Of a DNA stretch of 64,000 nt, positions 1 through 8,402 are shown in pieces. The stretch is taken from NCBI RefSeq assembly GCF_004363695.1, contig NZ_SNZC01000002.1:682001-746000 (forward strand). The letters run 5' to 3'. Position numbers and translations under genes: made by a program. The notes beneath the pieces were generated by a model. That model was not told the origin of the DNA. It did no database searches and saw nothing but the letters and a program-made list of their open reading frames with translations. This DNA comes from Flavobacterium cheniae (lineage in GTDB: Bacteria > Bacteroidota > Bacteroidia > Flavobacteriales > Flavobacteriaceae). How positions within the stretch are numbered: position 1 is the first letter of the stretch; each line of letters begins with the position of its first letter.

Positions 1-1517
1 TAAAAAGGATCAATATCTAAGAAGTATTGACCACCCATTAAATCTAATAAGTTTTGGTAATTATGAGAGCGTAGTTTTCTAAAATTTGCTCCAGCAGTTA
101 AGCTAACATTTTCAGAAATACTTGAGTTTAAGATAGTGTTTGCGCTTAATTGGTTGTCATCTGTTCTGTCTTCATACAAAACATAAACACTTCTTCCTGG
201 AAATGCACTATTTTGATTAGCAATGTACATAGCATCCCAATCAATTTGAGAATTTAATCTAAAAGTGTTTCCAATTTCTTCTAATTGAAGAGGAGTATAA
301 CCTCCTAAATTGCTAAAATAACTTGGTAAGTTTCTGTAATAAGTTGGGTCAGGGTTGTTACCTAATTGAAAATCTAATCTAGAGTTTCCAATTGATCCTG
401 TTTGAAAAGCAACATTAGTATTTAATGATGTTTTTTCTGTAATTTTCCAATAATGAGAAAGCATTACAATTGGTTCTTCAACGTCTTTATCTCTAGAGTT
501 ACGTTTTTTACCTCCTTGGTATCCCCAATATGAATTGTATTCGATACCCATTAAATCATTTACCTCTTTAGTGTTTGGAGAAGATTTTCCTCTGCTATTC
601 TGAGCGTAAATTGCAGTTAAGTTTAAACTGTGTTTTTCGTTAATTCTTTTCTCAACACTAGCAAATATTGAATTTGCAGCATAATCAGTTCCTTCAAAAT
701 ATCCCTCTTCAGCCCATCTTCTTGATGCAGAAACTACAAATGCCCATCCGTCTTTGTTCATTCCAGATGCGTGAGTTCCCATCATTCTCCAACTATAGTT
801 GGTGTTTGTTCCTGACATCGAAATTCTTGAGCCTGGACGGTAGAATGAAGCTCTTGTGTTGATTTCTTGAGTTCCTAAAGCACTACCAAAAGTATAATCT
901 GAAGGTGCAGAACCCATTGTAAATTCTTGATTACGAGTTGCATCATTTAAACCACCCCAGTTACTCCATTGTGGTCTTCCATCATATAATTTATTCATTG
1001 AAATACCATTAATCATGGTAACTCCATATTCATTATCTAAACCTCTAATTCTAAAACGAGCTAATCCCCAGTTAAAAGCAGCAGCTTGTTGGTACGTGTC
1101 TCTTGTTGCTTGTAAAAGCCCAGAAGTACTTTCCGACCCACTGTTGTCATCTCCTAAGTCATTTTCTGTAATAGTTACTAAACTTAATTGTTGTTCAGAA
1201 GTAACATCTTCTTCTAAAACAACTACGCCTAAGTCTAATGGTTCCCCATTGTTTGGCTCTAACACGAATGTCTGTTGGTTGTATCCTGTAGACTTAACTA
1301 CCAATACTTGTTCACCACCAGGAAGTGATTGAAAGACAAAATTTCCGTCAAAATCAGTCAAGGCAGATTGATTCGTGCTTTGAATAGTTGCAACTACATT
1401 TTGTAATGGTTTTTGACTTTTAGCATCGATAACCTTACCTTTTAAGGCTGGATTTTGCTGTGCAAAAACAAAAACAGCTTGCAGCACTAGTAAAGTGCTT
1501 AATACAAGTTTTTTCAT
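1..1517 (-). CDS. TonB-dependent receptor, SusC/RagA-like (N-terminal part; runs off the left edge)
   Basis: Reading the minus strand from the ATG at 1517 gives an open frame of about 505 codons with no stop before the window edge, so the C-terminal barrel is missing. Residues 1-20 are a signal peptide (MKKLVLSTLLVLQAVFVFA, then Q). A carboxypeptidase-regulatory-like domain follows (about 24-95, with TDFDGNF), then a plug-like domain (about 115-230, FRIRGLDNEYGVTMINGISM) and the start of a strand-rich barrel with many aromatic residues. This family forms outer-membrane channels for TonB-driven uptake; the substrate cannot be read from this part. No SusD partner is visible, but it could lie outside the window. 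It is divergent from the gene at 1657. Confidence 0.9.
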   Translation of the reverse strand, partial: MKKLVLSTLLVLQAVFVFAQQNPALKGKVIDAKSQKPLQNVVATIQSTNQSALTDFDGNFVFQSLPGGEQVLVVKSTGYNQQTFVLEPNNGEPLDLGVVVLEEDVTSEQQLSLVTITENDLGDDNSGSESTSGLLQATRDTYQQAAAFNWGLARFRIRGLDNEYGVTMINGISMNKLYDGRPQWSNWGGLNDATRNQEFTMGSAPSDYTFGSALGTQEINTRASFYRPGSRISMSGTNTNYSWRMMGTHASGMNKDGWAFVVSASRRWAEEGYFEGTDYAANSIFASVEKRINEKHSLNLTAIYAQNSRGKSSPNTKEVNDLMGIEYNSYWGYQGGKKRNSRDKDVEEPIVMLSHYWKITEKTSLNTNVAFQTGSIGNSRLDFQLGNNPDPTYYRNLPSYFSNLGGYTPLQLEEIGNTFRLNSQIDWDAMYIANQNSAFPGRSVYVLYEDRTDDNQLSANTILNSSISENVSLTAGANFRKLRSHNYQNLLDLMGGQYFLDIDPF

Positions 1518-1575
1518 AAAGAATATTATAATTAATACTTATTTAACGTTAAGTGGTTTAAAACTTAACAGCCTG

Positions 1576-1583
1576 CAAATGTA
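1576..1583 (-). promoter_or_regulatory. -7 box (TACATTTG) for the TonB receptor
   Basis: On the minus strand the bases read TACATTTG, matching the Bacteroidetes -7 consensus TAnnTTTG, about 58 bases before the receptor ATG. No clear TTTG -33 element sits 18-19 bases upstream. It lies back to back with the plus-strand box at 1604. Confidence 0.5.
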
Positions 1584-1603
1584 TAACTTTTAATAATATT
1601 ATT

Positions 1604-1611
1604 TACCTTTG
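1604..1611 (+). promoter_or_regulatory. -7 box (TACCTTTG) for the endonuclease/phosphatase gene
   Basis: TACCTTTG matches TAnnTTTG and lies 45 bases before the ATG at 1657. With the box at 1576 it makes a divergent promoter pair in a 139-base intergenic region. The -33 element is poor. Confidence 0.5.
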
Positions 1612-1656
1612 GCACCCAATTTGTAATAAACTTGATATTAATATAACATTTGATTT

Positions 1657-2772
1657 ATGAAAATTAAACACCTTTTGGCTGTATTTACCGTGATTTTATC
1701 TGTAAATAGTGCTTTTTCTCAAGATAAAAAATTTAAAGTGCATACCGTGGCATTTTACAATTTAGAGAACATTTTTGATACAATTAATGATCCCGACACT
1801 TACGACGAAGAATATACTCCTGCTAATGGTTGGACAAAAAAGAATTACAATAAGAAATTAGATAACTTAAGTCGTGTTCTTATCGAATTAGGAACAAGTG
1901 ATGTTCAAAAAAATTCACCGGTTATTATTGGTGGATGTGAAATTGAAAACAGAAGAGTTTTAGAAGATCTAGTAAAACATCCTACTTTAATTAACAAAGG
2001 ATATAAAATCGTTCACTTTGATTCTCCAGATAAGCGTGGAATTGATGTTGGATTTTTATATCAAGAAAAACATTTTCAACCTACAAGCTATATAAATGTT
2101 CCTTTGTATGTTTATGAATCAGAATCTGTTTCTGATAAAAAAGATAAAAAAGAAGGTGAAGAAACAGAAGAAAATGTAAACTACGATAAAAAAACCAAAA
2201 GAATTTATACACGTGATCAACTTTTAGTTACAGGTTTGCTAGATGGAGAGGAAATTAACATTATTGTGAATCACTGGCCATCTCGTTCAGGAGGTGAGAA
2301 AAAAAGTAGCCCTTACCGTGAAGCGGCAGGAAGATTAAATAGAAAAATTATGGATTCTATCATTAAAATCAACCCAAATGCTAAAATTATTACTATGGGT
2401 GATTTAAATGATGGTGCATATAATAAATCTGTAAAACAAGGAATAGGTGCTAAACTAAAAAAATCAGAATTAAAAGAACCTAGAGATATATACAATCCAT
2501 TTGAGCAAATGGCTAAAGACGGACATGCTACTTTATTCTACAGAGATTCAGGTGATATTTTCGACCAAATTATGGTAAGTCAACAACTGGTTCCAGCTGA
2601 TAATAACGATTATGGCTCATTCAAATATTGGAAAGCAGGTATTTACAACAAGCCTTTCTTAATTCAAAAAACAGGTCAGTATAAGGGATATCCACTTCGT
2701 AATCAAAACGGAGTTCCAGGATTTTCAGATCACTTTCCAGTTTATATTTATTTAGTGAAAGAAGTGAAGTAA
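1657..2772 (+). CDS. Secreted endonuclease/exonuclease/phosphatase family protein
   Basis: The 371-residue protein starts with a signal peptide (MKIKHLLAVFTVILSVNSAFS, then Q), so it is exported. The rest fits the EEP (DNase I / Mg-dependent phosphatase) fold: FYNLENIFD near residue 33, the metal-binding GGCEIENR near 91 (Glu), NHWPSRSGG near 204, ITMGDLND near 247 and the C-terminal SDHFPVYIYL with the catalytic Asp-His pair. A lysine/glutamate-rich insert (about 158-180) interrupts the middle. Relatives cleave nucleic acids or phosphate esters outside the cytoplasm; the actual substrate is not evident. It stands alone, divergent from a TonB receptor, so a role in phosphate or nucleotide scavenging is only a guess. 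Confidence 0.85.
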   Translation: MKIKHLLAVFTVILSVNSAFSQDKKFKVHTVAFYNLENIFDTINDPDTYDEEYTPANGWTKKNYNKKLDNLSRVLIELGTSDVQKNSPVIIGGCEIENRRVLEDLVKHPTLINKGYKIVHFDSPDKRGIDVGFLYQEKHFQPTSYINVPLYVYESESVSDKKDKKEGEETEENVNYDKKTKRIYTRDQLLVTGLLDGEEINIIVNHWPSRSGGEKKSSPYREAAGRLNRKIMDSIIKINPNAKIITMGDLNDGAYNKSVKQGIGAKLKKSELKEPRDIYNPFEQMAKDGHATLFYRDSGDIFDQIMVSQQLVPADNNDYGSFKYWKAGIYNKPFLIQKTGQYKGYPLRNQNGVPGFSDHFPVYIYLVKEVK

Positions 2773-2865
2773 TTCCAATCATAATAATTTAATAAGGTTA
2801 GTTTGCAATAAAATGCAGCTAACCTTTTTTCTTTTTAGTAACTTTACCTTTTTAAATTGCATAAG

Positions 2866-3408
2866 ATGAAAATTAAAAAACCATTTAATCTTAATCATTG
2901 GATTGAAGAAAACCGACAGTTTTTGAAGCCACCGGTTGGAAACAAAACCATTTATGATGAATCTTCAGACGATTATATTGTTATGGTAGTGGGTGGACCC
3001 AATGCACGAAAAGACTATCACTACAATGAAACAGAAGAGTTGTTTTATCAATTAGAAGGTGAAATTACCATCTATGTTCAGGAAGATGGTATAAAGAAAG
3101 CAATGAAATTAGGGCCAGGCGATATGTATTTACATCCTGCTAAAGTACCGCATTCACCAGCTAGAACTGAAGGTTCTGTTGGTTTGGTAATCGAAAGAAA
3201 ACGCGCTGGAAAAGGATTCAATGATGGTTTACTTTGGTTTTGTGATAATTGCAATCATAAATTACACGAAGTATATTTCGAATTACACGACATTGAAAAA
3301 GACTTTCTTCCACATTTTAGTACGTTCTACAATTCGGAAGAGAAGAGAACATGTAAAAAATGTGGTACTGTAATGGAAACCAATCCTAAGTTTACGAATA
3401 AGAAATAG
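2866..3408 (+). CDS. nbaC: 3-hydroxyanthranilate 3,4-dioxygenase
   Basis: This cytoplasmic cupin dioxygenase opens the ring of 3-hydroxyanthranilate in the kynurenine route of tryptophan breakdown, giving the precursor of quinolinate. The 180 residues match the family's usual length. The Fe(II) site is visible in DYHYNETEELFYQLEG (His and Glu) and HPAKVPHSP (His). The C-terminal tail keeps the rubredoxin-like pairs CDNC and CKKC typical of bacterial enzymes. I chose ATG 2866 over an in-frame TTG nine bases upstream, because homologues begin close to this Met. Tryptophan 2,3-dioxygenase is 26 kb away at 28834; kynureninase and kynurenine monooxygenase are not in the window. The eukaryotic name is HAAO. 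Confidence 0.93.
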   Translation: MKIKKPFNLNHWIEENRQFLKPPVGNKTIYDESSDDYIVMVVGGPNARKDYHYNETEELFYQLEGEITIYVQEDGIKKAMKLGPGDMYLHPAKVPHSPARTEGSVGLVIERKRAGKGFNDGLLWFCDNCNHKLHEVYFELHDIEKDFLPHFSTFYNSEEKRTCKKCGTVMETNPKFTNKK

Positions 3409-3459
3409 TTAAAAAACAGCTGTGTAACTTGAGACACACAATTATTAAAATATATTTTT

Positions 3460-3467
3460 TACATTTG
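3460..3467 (+). promoter_or_regulatory. -7 box (TACATTTG) before the aldehyde dehydrogenase gene
   Basis: TACATTTG fits TAnnTTTG 36 bases before the ATG at 3504 and separates this gene from the dioxygenase upstream. The -33 element is not convincing. Confidence 0.45.
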
Positions 3468-3503
3468 TGAAAATTTAACAAAAACCGAATAAAAAGTTAT
3501 AAA

Positions 3504-5054
3504 ATGATATCTGAAGCAGCAATTCAATTTGGTATGCAAGAAGCTTTGCAACAATTAGGCATTAAAGAAATTAACGAAGGAACTTCTACTGGAACAAAGT
3601 GGTTTTCTAACGGAAAAATCATCGAATCATATTCACCAGCAACAGGCGACTTGATTGGAAAAGTAAAATCTTCTACAAAAGAAGATTACGAAACAGCTAT
3701 GAGTGCTGCAGAAGAAGCGTTCAAAACATGGCGTTTGGTTCCGGCTCCAAAAAGAGGGGAAATCGTACGTCAAATGGGAGAAGAATTACGTAAAAATAAA
3801 GAAGCATTAGGAAAATTAGTGTCTTTTGAAATGGGTAAATCGTATCAAGAAGGTCTTGGAGAAGTTCAGGAAATGATTGATATCTGTGATTTCGCAGTAG
3901 GTTTATCACGTCAATTACACGGATTAACAATGCACTCTGAGCGTCCAATGCACAGAATGTATGAGCAATGGCATCCGTTTGGAATTGTTGGAATCATTTC
4001 AGCTTTCAACTTCCCGGTAGCAGTTTGGTCTTGGAACACAATGTTAGCTTGGATTTGTGGAGACGTTTGTATTTGGAAACCAAGTTCAAAAACGCCTTTA
4101 TGTGGTGTAGCTTGTCAAAACATTATTCAAACGGTATTAGAAAGAAACAACTTACCAGAAGGAATCAGCTGTTTAGTGGTTGGTAACGAGTCTGGAGATT
4201 TAATCAATAACGACAAACGTATTCCATTAGTATCGTTTACAGGTTCTACAAGAATTGGTCGTCACGTATCAAAAACAGTTGCTGAGCGTTTTGGAAACAC
4301 TATCTTAGAATTAGGTGGAAACAACGCAATTATCGTTTCTCAAGAAGCTGATTTATCAATGGTATTGGTAGGAGCAGTTTTTGGAGCGGTAGGAACAGCA
4401 GGTCAACGTTGTACTTCAACTCGTAGATTAATTGTTCACGAAAGTGTTTACGATAAAACTTTAGACGTATTAGCTAAGGCTTATGCGCAGTTAAAAATTG
4501 GAAATCCATTAGATGCTAACAATCACGTGGGTCCACTTATCGATAAAGGTGCGGTTCAAGATTACTTAAATGCTATCGAAAAAGCAAAAGCTGAAGGCGG
4601 AAGAGTAATTGTAGAAGGTGGTGTTTTAGAAGGAAAAGGATACGAAAGTGGTTGTTATGTAAAACCATGTATTATTGAAGCGAAAAACGAGTTCGAAATC
4701 GTACAACACGAAACTTTCGCACCTGTTTTATACGTAATGAAATACAGCACAATTGAAGAAGCGATTGCTATGCAAAATGCAGTTCCTCAAGGATTATCTT
4801 CTTCTATCTTTACGAACAACATGAGAGAAATGGAATTATTCCTTTCGGCTGCGGGTTCTGATTGTGGAATTGCTAACGTAAACATTGGAACTTCTGGTGC
4901 TGAAATTGGTGGTGCTTTTGGCGGTGAAAAAGAAACAGGTGGTGGCCGTGAATCAGGTTCTGATGCATGGAAAGCTTACATGAGAAGACAAACCAACACC
5001 ATTAACTACGGAACAGCGTTACCGTTGGCTCAAGGAATTAAGTTTGATTTTTAA
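3504..5054 (+). CDS. ALDH7-family aldehyde dehydrogenase (aminoadipate-semialdehyde dehydrogenase type)
   Basis: This NAD(P)-dependent dehydrogenase has 516 residues, normal for ALDH7. Motifs typical of the antiquitin subgroup are FTGSTRIGR (Rossmann), LELGGNNAIIV with general-base Glu269, GTAGQRCTSTRR with catalytic Cys303, and the C-terminal GGGRESGSDAWKAYMRR. Known members oxidise alpha-aminoadipic semialdehyde in lysine breakdown or betaine aldehyde. Its neighbour is a kynurenine-pathway dioxygenase, so 2-aminomuconate semialdehyde is a conceivable substrate, but that enzyme belongs to ALDH8 and the motifs here favour ALDH7. It is probably its own transcription unit, ended by the hairpin at 5104. 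Confidence 0.88.
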   Translation: MISEAAIQFGMQEALQQLGIKEINEGTSTGTKWFSNGKIIESYSPATGDLIGKVKSSTKEDYETAMSAAEEAFKTWRLVPAPKRGEIVRQMGEELRKNKEALGKLVSFEMGKSYQEGLGEVQEMIDICDFAVGLSRQLHGLTMHSERPMHRMYEQWHPFGIVGIISAFNFPVAVWSWNTMLAWICGDVCIWKPSSKTPLCGVACQNIIQTVLERNNLPEGISCLVVGNESGDLINNDKRIPLVSFTGSTRIGRHVSKTVAERFGNTILELGGNNAIIVSQEADLSMVLVGAVFGAVGTAGQRCTSTRRLIVHESVYDKTLDVLAKAYAQLKIGNPLDANNHVGPLIDKGAVQDYLNAIEKAKAEGGRVIVEGGVLEGKGYESGCYVKPCIIEAKNEFEIVQHETFAPVLYVMKYSTIEEAIAMQNAVPQGLSSSIFTNNMREMELFLSAAGSDCGIANVNIGTSGAEIGGAFGGEKETGGGRESGSDAWKAYMRRQTNTINYGTALPLAQGIKFDF

Positions 5055-5056
5055 TA

Positions 5057-5091
5057 AGTGATTAGTGAAAAGTAATAAGTGATTAGTTACT
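5057..5091 (+). repeat. Period-7 array of AGTGATT-like words (5 units)
   Basis: Directly after the aldehyde dehydrogenase stop, five heptamers follow each other exactly in phase. Units 1 and 4 are AGTGATT; units 2, 3 and 5 are close variants. The complementary word AATCACT forms a similar array at 44325-44352. Confidence 0.75.
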
Positions 5092-5103
5092 TTTTGGATA
5101 TAG

Positions 5104-5130
5104 AAAAACCCTGCAATTGCAGGGTTTTTT
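5104..5130 (+). terminator. Rho-independent terminator (works in both directions)
   Basis: The palindrome AACCCTGCAATTGCAGGGTT is flanked by A and T runs. It ends the aldehyde dehydrogenase transcript and, read on the minus strand, the hypothetical gene at 5149-5607. Confidence 0.9.
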
Positions 5131-5148
5131 GTTTATTTAATTGATTTT

Positions 5149-5607
5149 TTATTCAGTTCCAAATAATTTTCCGTTGAATGTATGGGTACAACAATCACAG
5201 AATGGTTTCATGTCAACAGCTTTTAAATCGGCATTACATAGCTGTAACACCCCATTTTCATCAACATATAAACCAGAAAAATAAGAAGATTCACCAATTC
5301 CGATGTAATCTTTTTTATCTTCTTCTCTTAAAGCTACCATGGAAAAAATAGGATTTGTTTTATCTAATCTAGACTTAGCTTCACTAAAAACTTCATCCCA
5401 GTTTTTACCTACTTTTGACAACAAAAATCTAAATAGATGCGTATAATCTAATCCTCTTTCGGTTTTATCAGACATTTTTCCTTTAGTTTGCTCTAAAGTT
5501 TCCTTCTTTTTGTTTCTTGTGTTTTTAAAGTCGCTACCAAAATTATGGTGTACATTAAAAGTTTTGGTATTTACTTTTCTAAATAATTTTGACTTTTCTT
5601 TATTCAT
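5149..5607 (-). CDS. Hypothetical protein, small and basic with a CDCC motif
   Basis: I do not recognise a characterised family. The 152 residues have no signal peptide and no membrane segment. The first 50 are very rich in Lys, Arg and Asn and look disordered. A middle region (about 55-90) contains FLLSKVGKNWDEVFSEAK, recalling a recurring but uncharacterised motif in small bacterial hypotheticals (tryptophan-[DN]-x-V-[FY]-S-E). The C-terminus carries FCDCCTH close to its end, three cysteines and a histidine that could bind metal. It shares the bidirectional terminator at 5104. It is a credible gene because codon use is normal for the window and the ATG is followed by a lysine-rich start. 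Confidence 0.65.
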   Translation of the reverse strand: MNKEKSKLFRKVNTKTFNVHHNFGSDFKNTRNKKKETLEQTKGKMSDKTERGLDYTHLFRFLLSKVGKNWDEVFSEAKSRLDKTNPIFSMVALREEDKKDYIGIGESSYFSGLYVDENGVLQLCNADLKAVDMKPFCDCCTHTFNGKLFGTE

Positions 5608-5854
5608 AATGATAAAAATACAAATTATTATTGTGTTATACTAGTTGTCTAAAGTTTTCCAAAAAATAATAATTATAGAAAGAAGAAAAAAGTAAAACCA
5701 AAACCCCCACAAATCAAATTTGCAGGGTTTTCTTAATACTTTAAGATTTGAATTAGTTGAATTAGTCAAAAGATATTCGAGCCATACACATGAGTGTTTT
5801 TAATTTATTTAGCGGATTAGAACAAGCTTTTAAATAACAGAAACAACTAAAAAC

Positions 5855-5887
5855 AAAAAATCCCGATTCTCATGAATCGGGATTTTT
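5855..5887 (-). terminator. Rho-independent terminator after the outer-membrane protein gene
   Basis: The stem TCCCGATTC / GAATCGGGA is flanked by A and T runs and lies 18 bases beyond the stop at 5905 on the minus strand. The 5608-5854 gap holds only an imperfect hairpin near 5697-5733 and no gene that I can support. Confidence 0.85.
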
Positions 5888-5904
5888 TTATATTGTAAAA
5901 TATA

Positions 5905-6681
5905 TTAATCTAAATAATAAATGTAACCTACATGAAACCATAAGTTCCAGTCATTTGCTTTATTTTCTGTCCAAACTTCAGGATCTGGATTTAAGCCATC
6001 AACCCAATCAGAAAAATAGTACTGCCATCTTACTTCAGCAAATAAATCGGATAATTCAGTTAATTTATAACGTGTTCCCACACTCGCAACAACAGACCAA
6101 GCACTTCCTCCTTCGTCAGACCAAGCACCATAATATTTAATTGGAGTAGAAATTGGAGTATCCATTGCGCCTAATTCAGAATAAGTTCCGTTTTGGAAAA
6201 AAGTATAGTGAGCACCTAAACCAATAAATGGAGCCCAAGCGCCATCAGTAGCTGTAAATTCACGAATACTTAATGGAAAGTATTCTAATTGCATACCAAT
6301 ATCAGTGACTTTAGCTTCACCTTTCATAGCTCTTAATTGAGCCGCTGTAAATGAACTTCTGTCTACCCATTTACCAAAGTGCTGTAATTGAGTACTGTTG
6401 TAAGATAACTCAGAACGCACTTTAAAGTGGTCGTTAAAATAAGTTTCAGGCATGTAACAGTTACATTCTGCACGGTAAGCAAAATTCATATAGTGAACTA
6501 AACCAATACCAAAACCAGTGTTTCCAGCATTAGTTTCAAAATCGTGTCTTACTCCAAAATCAGATTGAAAAGCAACTCCTCCAACAAATGCTCCAACTTC
6601 ATGAGAGAAGCCAAATTGTGCAGTCATTGATAAATTTGCTCCTAAAAGCAACATTAATAGGTATTTAATTTTTTTAGTCAT
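5905..6681 (-). CDS. Predicted outer-membrane beta-barrel protein
   Basis: The start is the Met at 6681, which leads straight into a signal peptide (MTKKIKYLLMLLLGANLSMT, then AQ); upstream in-frame codons add an unlikely extension. The mature part of about 238 residues shows alternating aromatic and polar strands (YYFSDWVDG, WNLWFHVGYIYYLD), ending in a hydrophobic strand as barrel proteins do. Cysteines occur in AECNCYMP. It resembles small flavobacterial surface or barrel proteins of unknown role. It is monocistronic, with a terminator just downstream and an AT-rich gap of 257 bases shared with the divergent gdhA. Confidence 0.7.
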   Translation of the reverse strand: MTKKIKYLLMLLLGANLSMTAQFGFSHEVGAFVGGVAFQSDFGVRHDFETNAGNTGFGIGLVHYMNFAYRAECNCYMPETYFNDHFKVRSELSYNSTQLQHFGKWVDRSSFTAAQLRAMKGEAKVTDIGMQLEYFPLSIREFTATDGAWAPFIGLGAHYTFFQNGTYSELGAMDTPISTPIKYYGAWSDEGGSAWSVVASVGTRYKLTELSDLFAEVRWQYYFSDWVDGLNPDPEVWTENKANDWNLWFHVGYIYYLD

Positions 6682-6848
6682 CGCTAAAATTTTTCCATTA
6701 TCGGACAAATATATAAAAACAAACTGCACTTCAAAAAAAAAAGAATGTTTTTCTTATGTAAAAAGCACAACTTAATACGATTAGTTAAATATTAGATAAC
6801 ATGAGGTATAAATTTTTCTTAAAAATATACCAAGTAATTTTTATAATG

Positions 6849-6856
6849 TATATTTG
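6849..6856 (+). promoter_or_regulatory. -7 box (TATATTTG) of gdhA
   Basis: TATATTTG matches TAnnTTTG exactly. It would give a leader of about 75 bases before the ATG at 6939. The -33 region lacks a clean TTTG. Confidence 0.5.
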
Positions 6857-6938
6857 TCGACTTAAATTTTGCGAATTTGATAATTTAAGTAAAGAAACAT
6901 ATTTAACGAATTAGTTTAGCTACAAGTTTAATAGTATA

Positions 6939-8282
6939 ATGGAACAAAAAATTAATGATTTTATGGCGCTTGTTGAGGCCAAAAATCCAAACGAGCCTGA
7001 GTTTTTACAAGCAGTAAAAGAATTTGCTGAAACAGTAATGCCTTTCATTGCTAATGAAAAAAAGTATGATGGAAAAAATGTACTTCTAAGAATGGCTGAG
7101 CCAGAGCGTTCAGTAATTTTCAGAGTGCCATGGGTTGATGATAAAGGAGAAATCCAAGTAAACAGAGGTTTCCGTATTCAGATGAATTCTGCAATCGGAC
7201 CTTACAAAGGTGGTATTCGTTTTCATCAAACAGTAAATTTATCGGTTCTTAAGTTTTTAGCTTTTGAACAAGTTTTCAAAAATAGTTTAACAACTCTTCC
7301 AATGGGTGGAGGTAAAGGAGGTTCTGATTTTGACCCACAAGGAAAATCAGACGCTGAAGTTATGCGTTTTTGTCAATCGTTTATGACAGAATTATGCCGT
7401 CATATTGGTCCAGATTTAGACGTTCCTGCCGGAGATATCGGTGTTGGAGCAAGAGAAATTGGATACATGTTTGGTCAATATAAAAGAATTAGAAACGAAT
7501 TTACAGGGGTTTTAACTGGAAAAGGGTTAGCTTATGGAGGTTCTTTAATTCGTCCAGAGGCAACAGGTTACGGTGTTGTTTATTTTACACAACAAATGTT
7601 GAGAACCAAAGGTGAAACAATTGAAGGGAAAACAGTTGCTATTTCTGGTTTTGGAAATGTGGCTTGGGGAGTAGCTTTAAAAGTGAATGAATTGGGAGGT
7701 AAATTAGTTACCATTTCGGGTCCTGATGGATATATTTATGATGCTGACGGAATTTCTGGAGAGAAAATAGAATTCATGTTAGAAATGAGAGCTAGCGGAA
7801 ACAATAGAGCTGAAAGTTTTGCTGAAAAATTCCCAAGTGCTGTTTTCCACAAAGGAAAAAGTCCATGGGAAGCAAAAGTGGATATCGCTATTCCTTGTGC
7901 AACTCAAAACGAATTACATGAAGAAGATGCTAAAAAATTAATTGCAAATGGCGTTATGTGTGTAACTGAAGCAGCAAATATGCCATGTACATTAGACGCT
8001 ATCAAACAATTCTTAGATGCAAAAGTTTTATTTGCTCCAGGTAAAGCAGCTAATGCAGGTGGTGTTGCGGCATCTGGTTTAGAGATGACACAAAACTCTA
8101 TTCGTTTAAACTGGACAAGTGAAGAAGTAGATGCTCGTTTAAAAGACATCATGACAGGTATTCACAGTCAGTGTAAAAAATACGGAACAGAAGAAGATGG
8201 TTATGTAAACTATGTTAAAGGAGCCAACATTGCTGGTTTCGTTAAAGTGGCTGACGCTATGTTAGCTCAAGGTGTAGTATAA
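6939..8282 (+). CDS. gdhA: NADP-type glutamate dehydrogenase
   Basis: The enzyme interconverts 2-oxoglutarate plus ammonium and glutamate, linking carbon and nitrogen metabolism. The 447 residues match the hexameric bacterial type (about 450). Visible motifs are GPYKGGIRFH, the substrate-binding PMGGGKGGSDFDP, the conserved PAGDIGVGAREIGYMFG, and the Rossmann GFGNVAWG that holds the cofactor. The last third contains FAPGKAANAGGVAASGLEM, typical of the small (GdhA) family rather than the large NAD types. It has its own -7 box and a strong terminator, so it is a single-gene unit. Confidence 0.97.
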   Translation: MEQKINDFMALVEAKNPNEPEFLQAVKEFAETVMPFIANEKKYDGKNVLLRMAEPERSVIFRVPWVDDKGEIQVNRGFRIQMNSAIGPYKGGIRFHQTVNLSVLKFLAFEQVFKNSLTTLPMGGGKGGSDFDPQGKSDAEVMRFCQSFMTELCRHIGPDLDVPAGDIGVGAREIGYMFGQYKRIRNEFTGVLTGKGLAYGGSLIRPEATGYGVVYFTQQMLRTKGETIEGKTVAISGFGNVAWGVALKVNELGGKLVTISGPDGYIYDADGISGEKIEFMLEMRASGNNRAESFAEKFPSAVFHKGKSPWEAKVDIAIPCATQNELHEEDAKKLIANGVMCVTEAANMPCTLDAIKQFLDAKVLFAPGKAANAGGVAASGLEMTQNSIRLNWTSEEVDARLKDIMTGIHSQCKKYGTEEDGYVNYVKGANIAGFVKVADAMLAQGVV

Positions 8283-8303
8283 TAACAAACTTTGAATTAT
8301 ATA

Positions 8304-8338
8304 AAAAGCTCTTTCAGGAAACTGAAAGAGCTTTTTTC
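8304..8338 (+). terminator. Rho-independent terminator of gdhA
   Basis: The stem AGCTCTTTCAG / CTGAAAGAGCT has a short loop and is followed by a T run. Confidence 0.92.
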
Positions 8339-8379
8339 TTTTATGAAATATATCAAAATTAAAATTAATACGTTTGTAG

Positions 8380-8387
8380 TATATTTG
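8380..8387 (+). promoter_or_regulatory. -7 box (TATATTTG) of porZ
   Basis: The match to TAnnTTTG lies 15 bases before the ATG, which would leave a very short leader. This is common in genes that lack a Shine-Dalgarno sequence. Confidence 0.45.
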
Positions 8388-8402
8388 TATTAAATACTTG
8401 CG

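Noticed and set aside
1015..1332. Plus-strand open frame of 105 codons
   Set aside because: It is the reverse of the TonB receptor coding sequence, which has clear family motifs.
5697..5733. Second terminator or sRNA in the 5608-5854 gap
   Set aside because: The arms AAAACCC and GGGTTTT pair, but the inner part is mismatched and no promoter or gene is attached to it.
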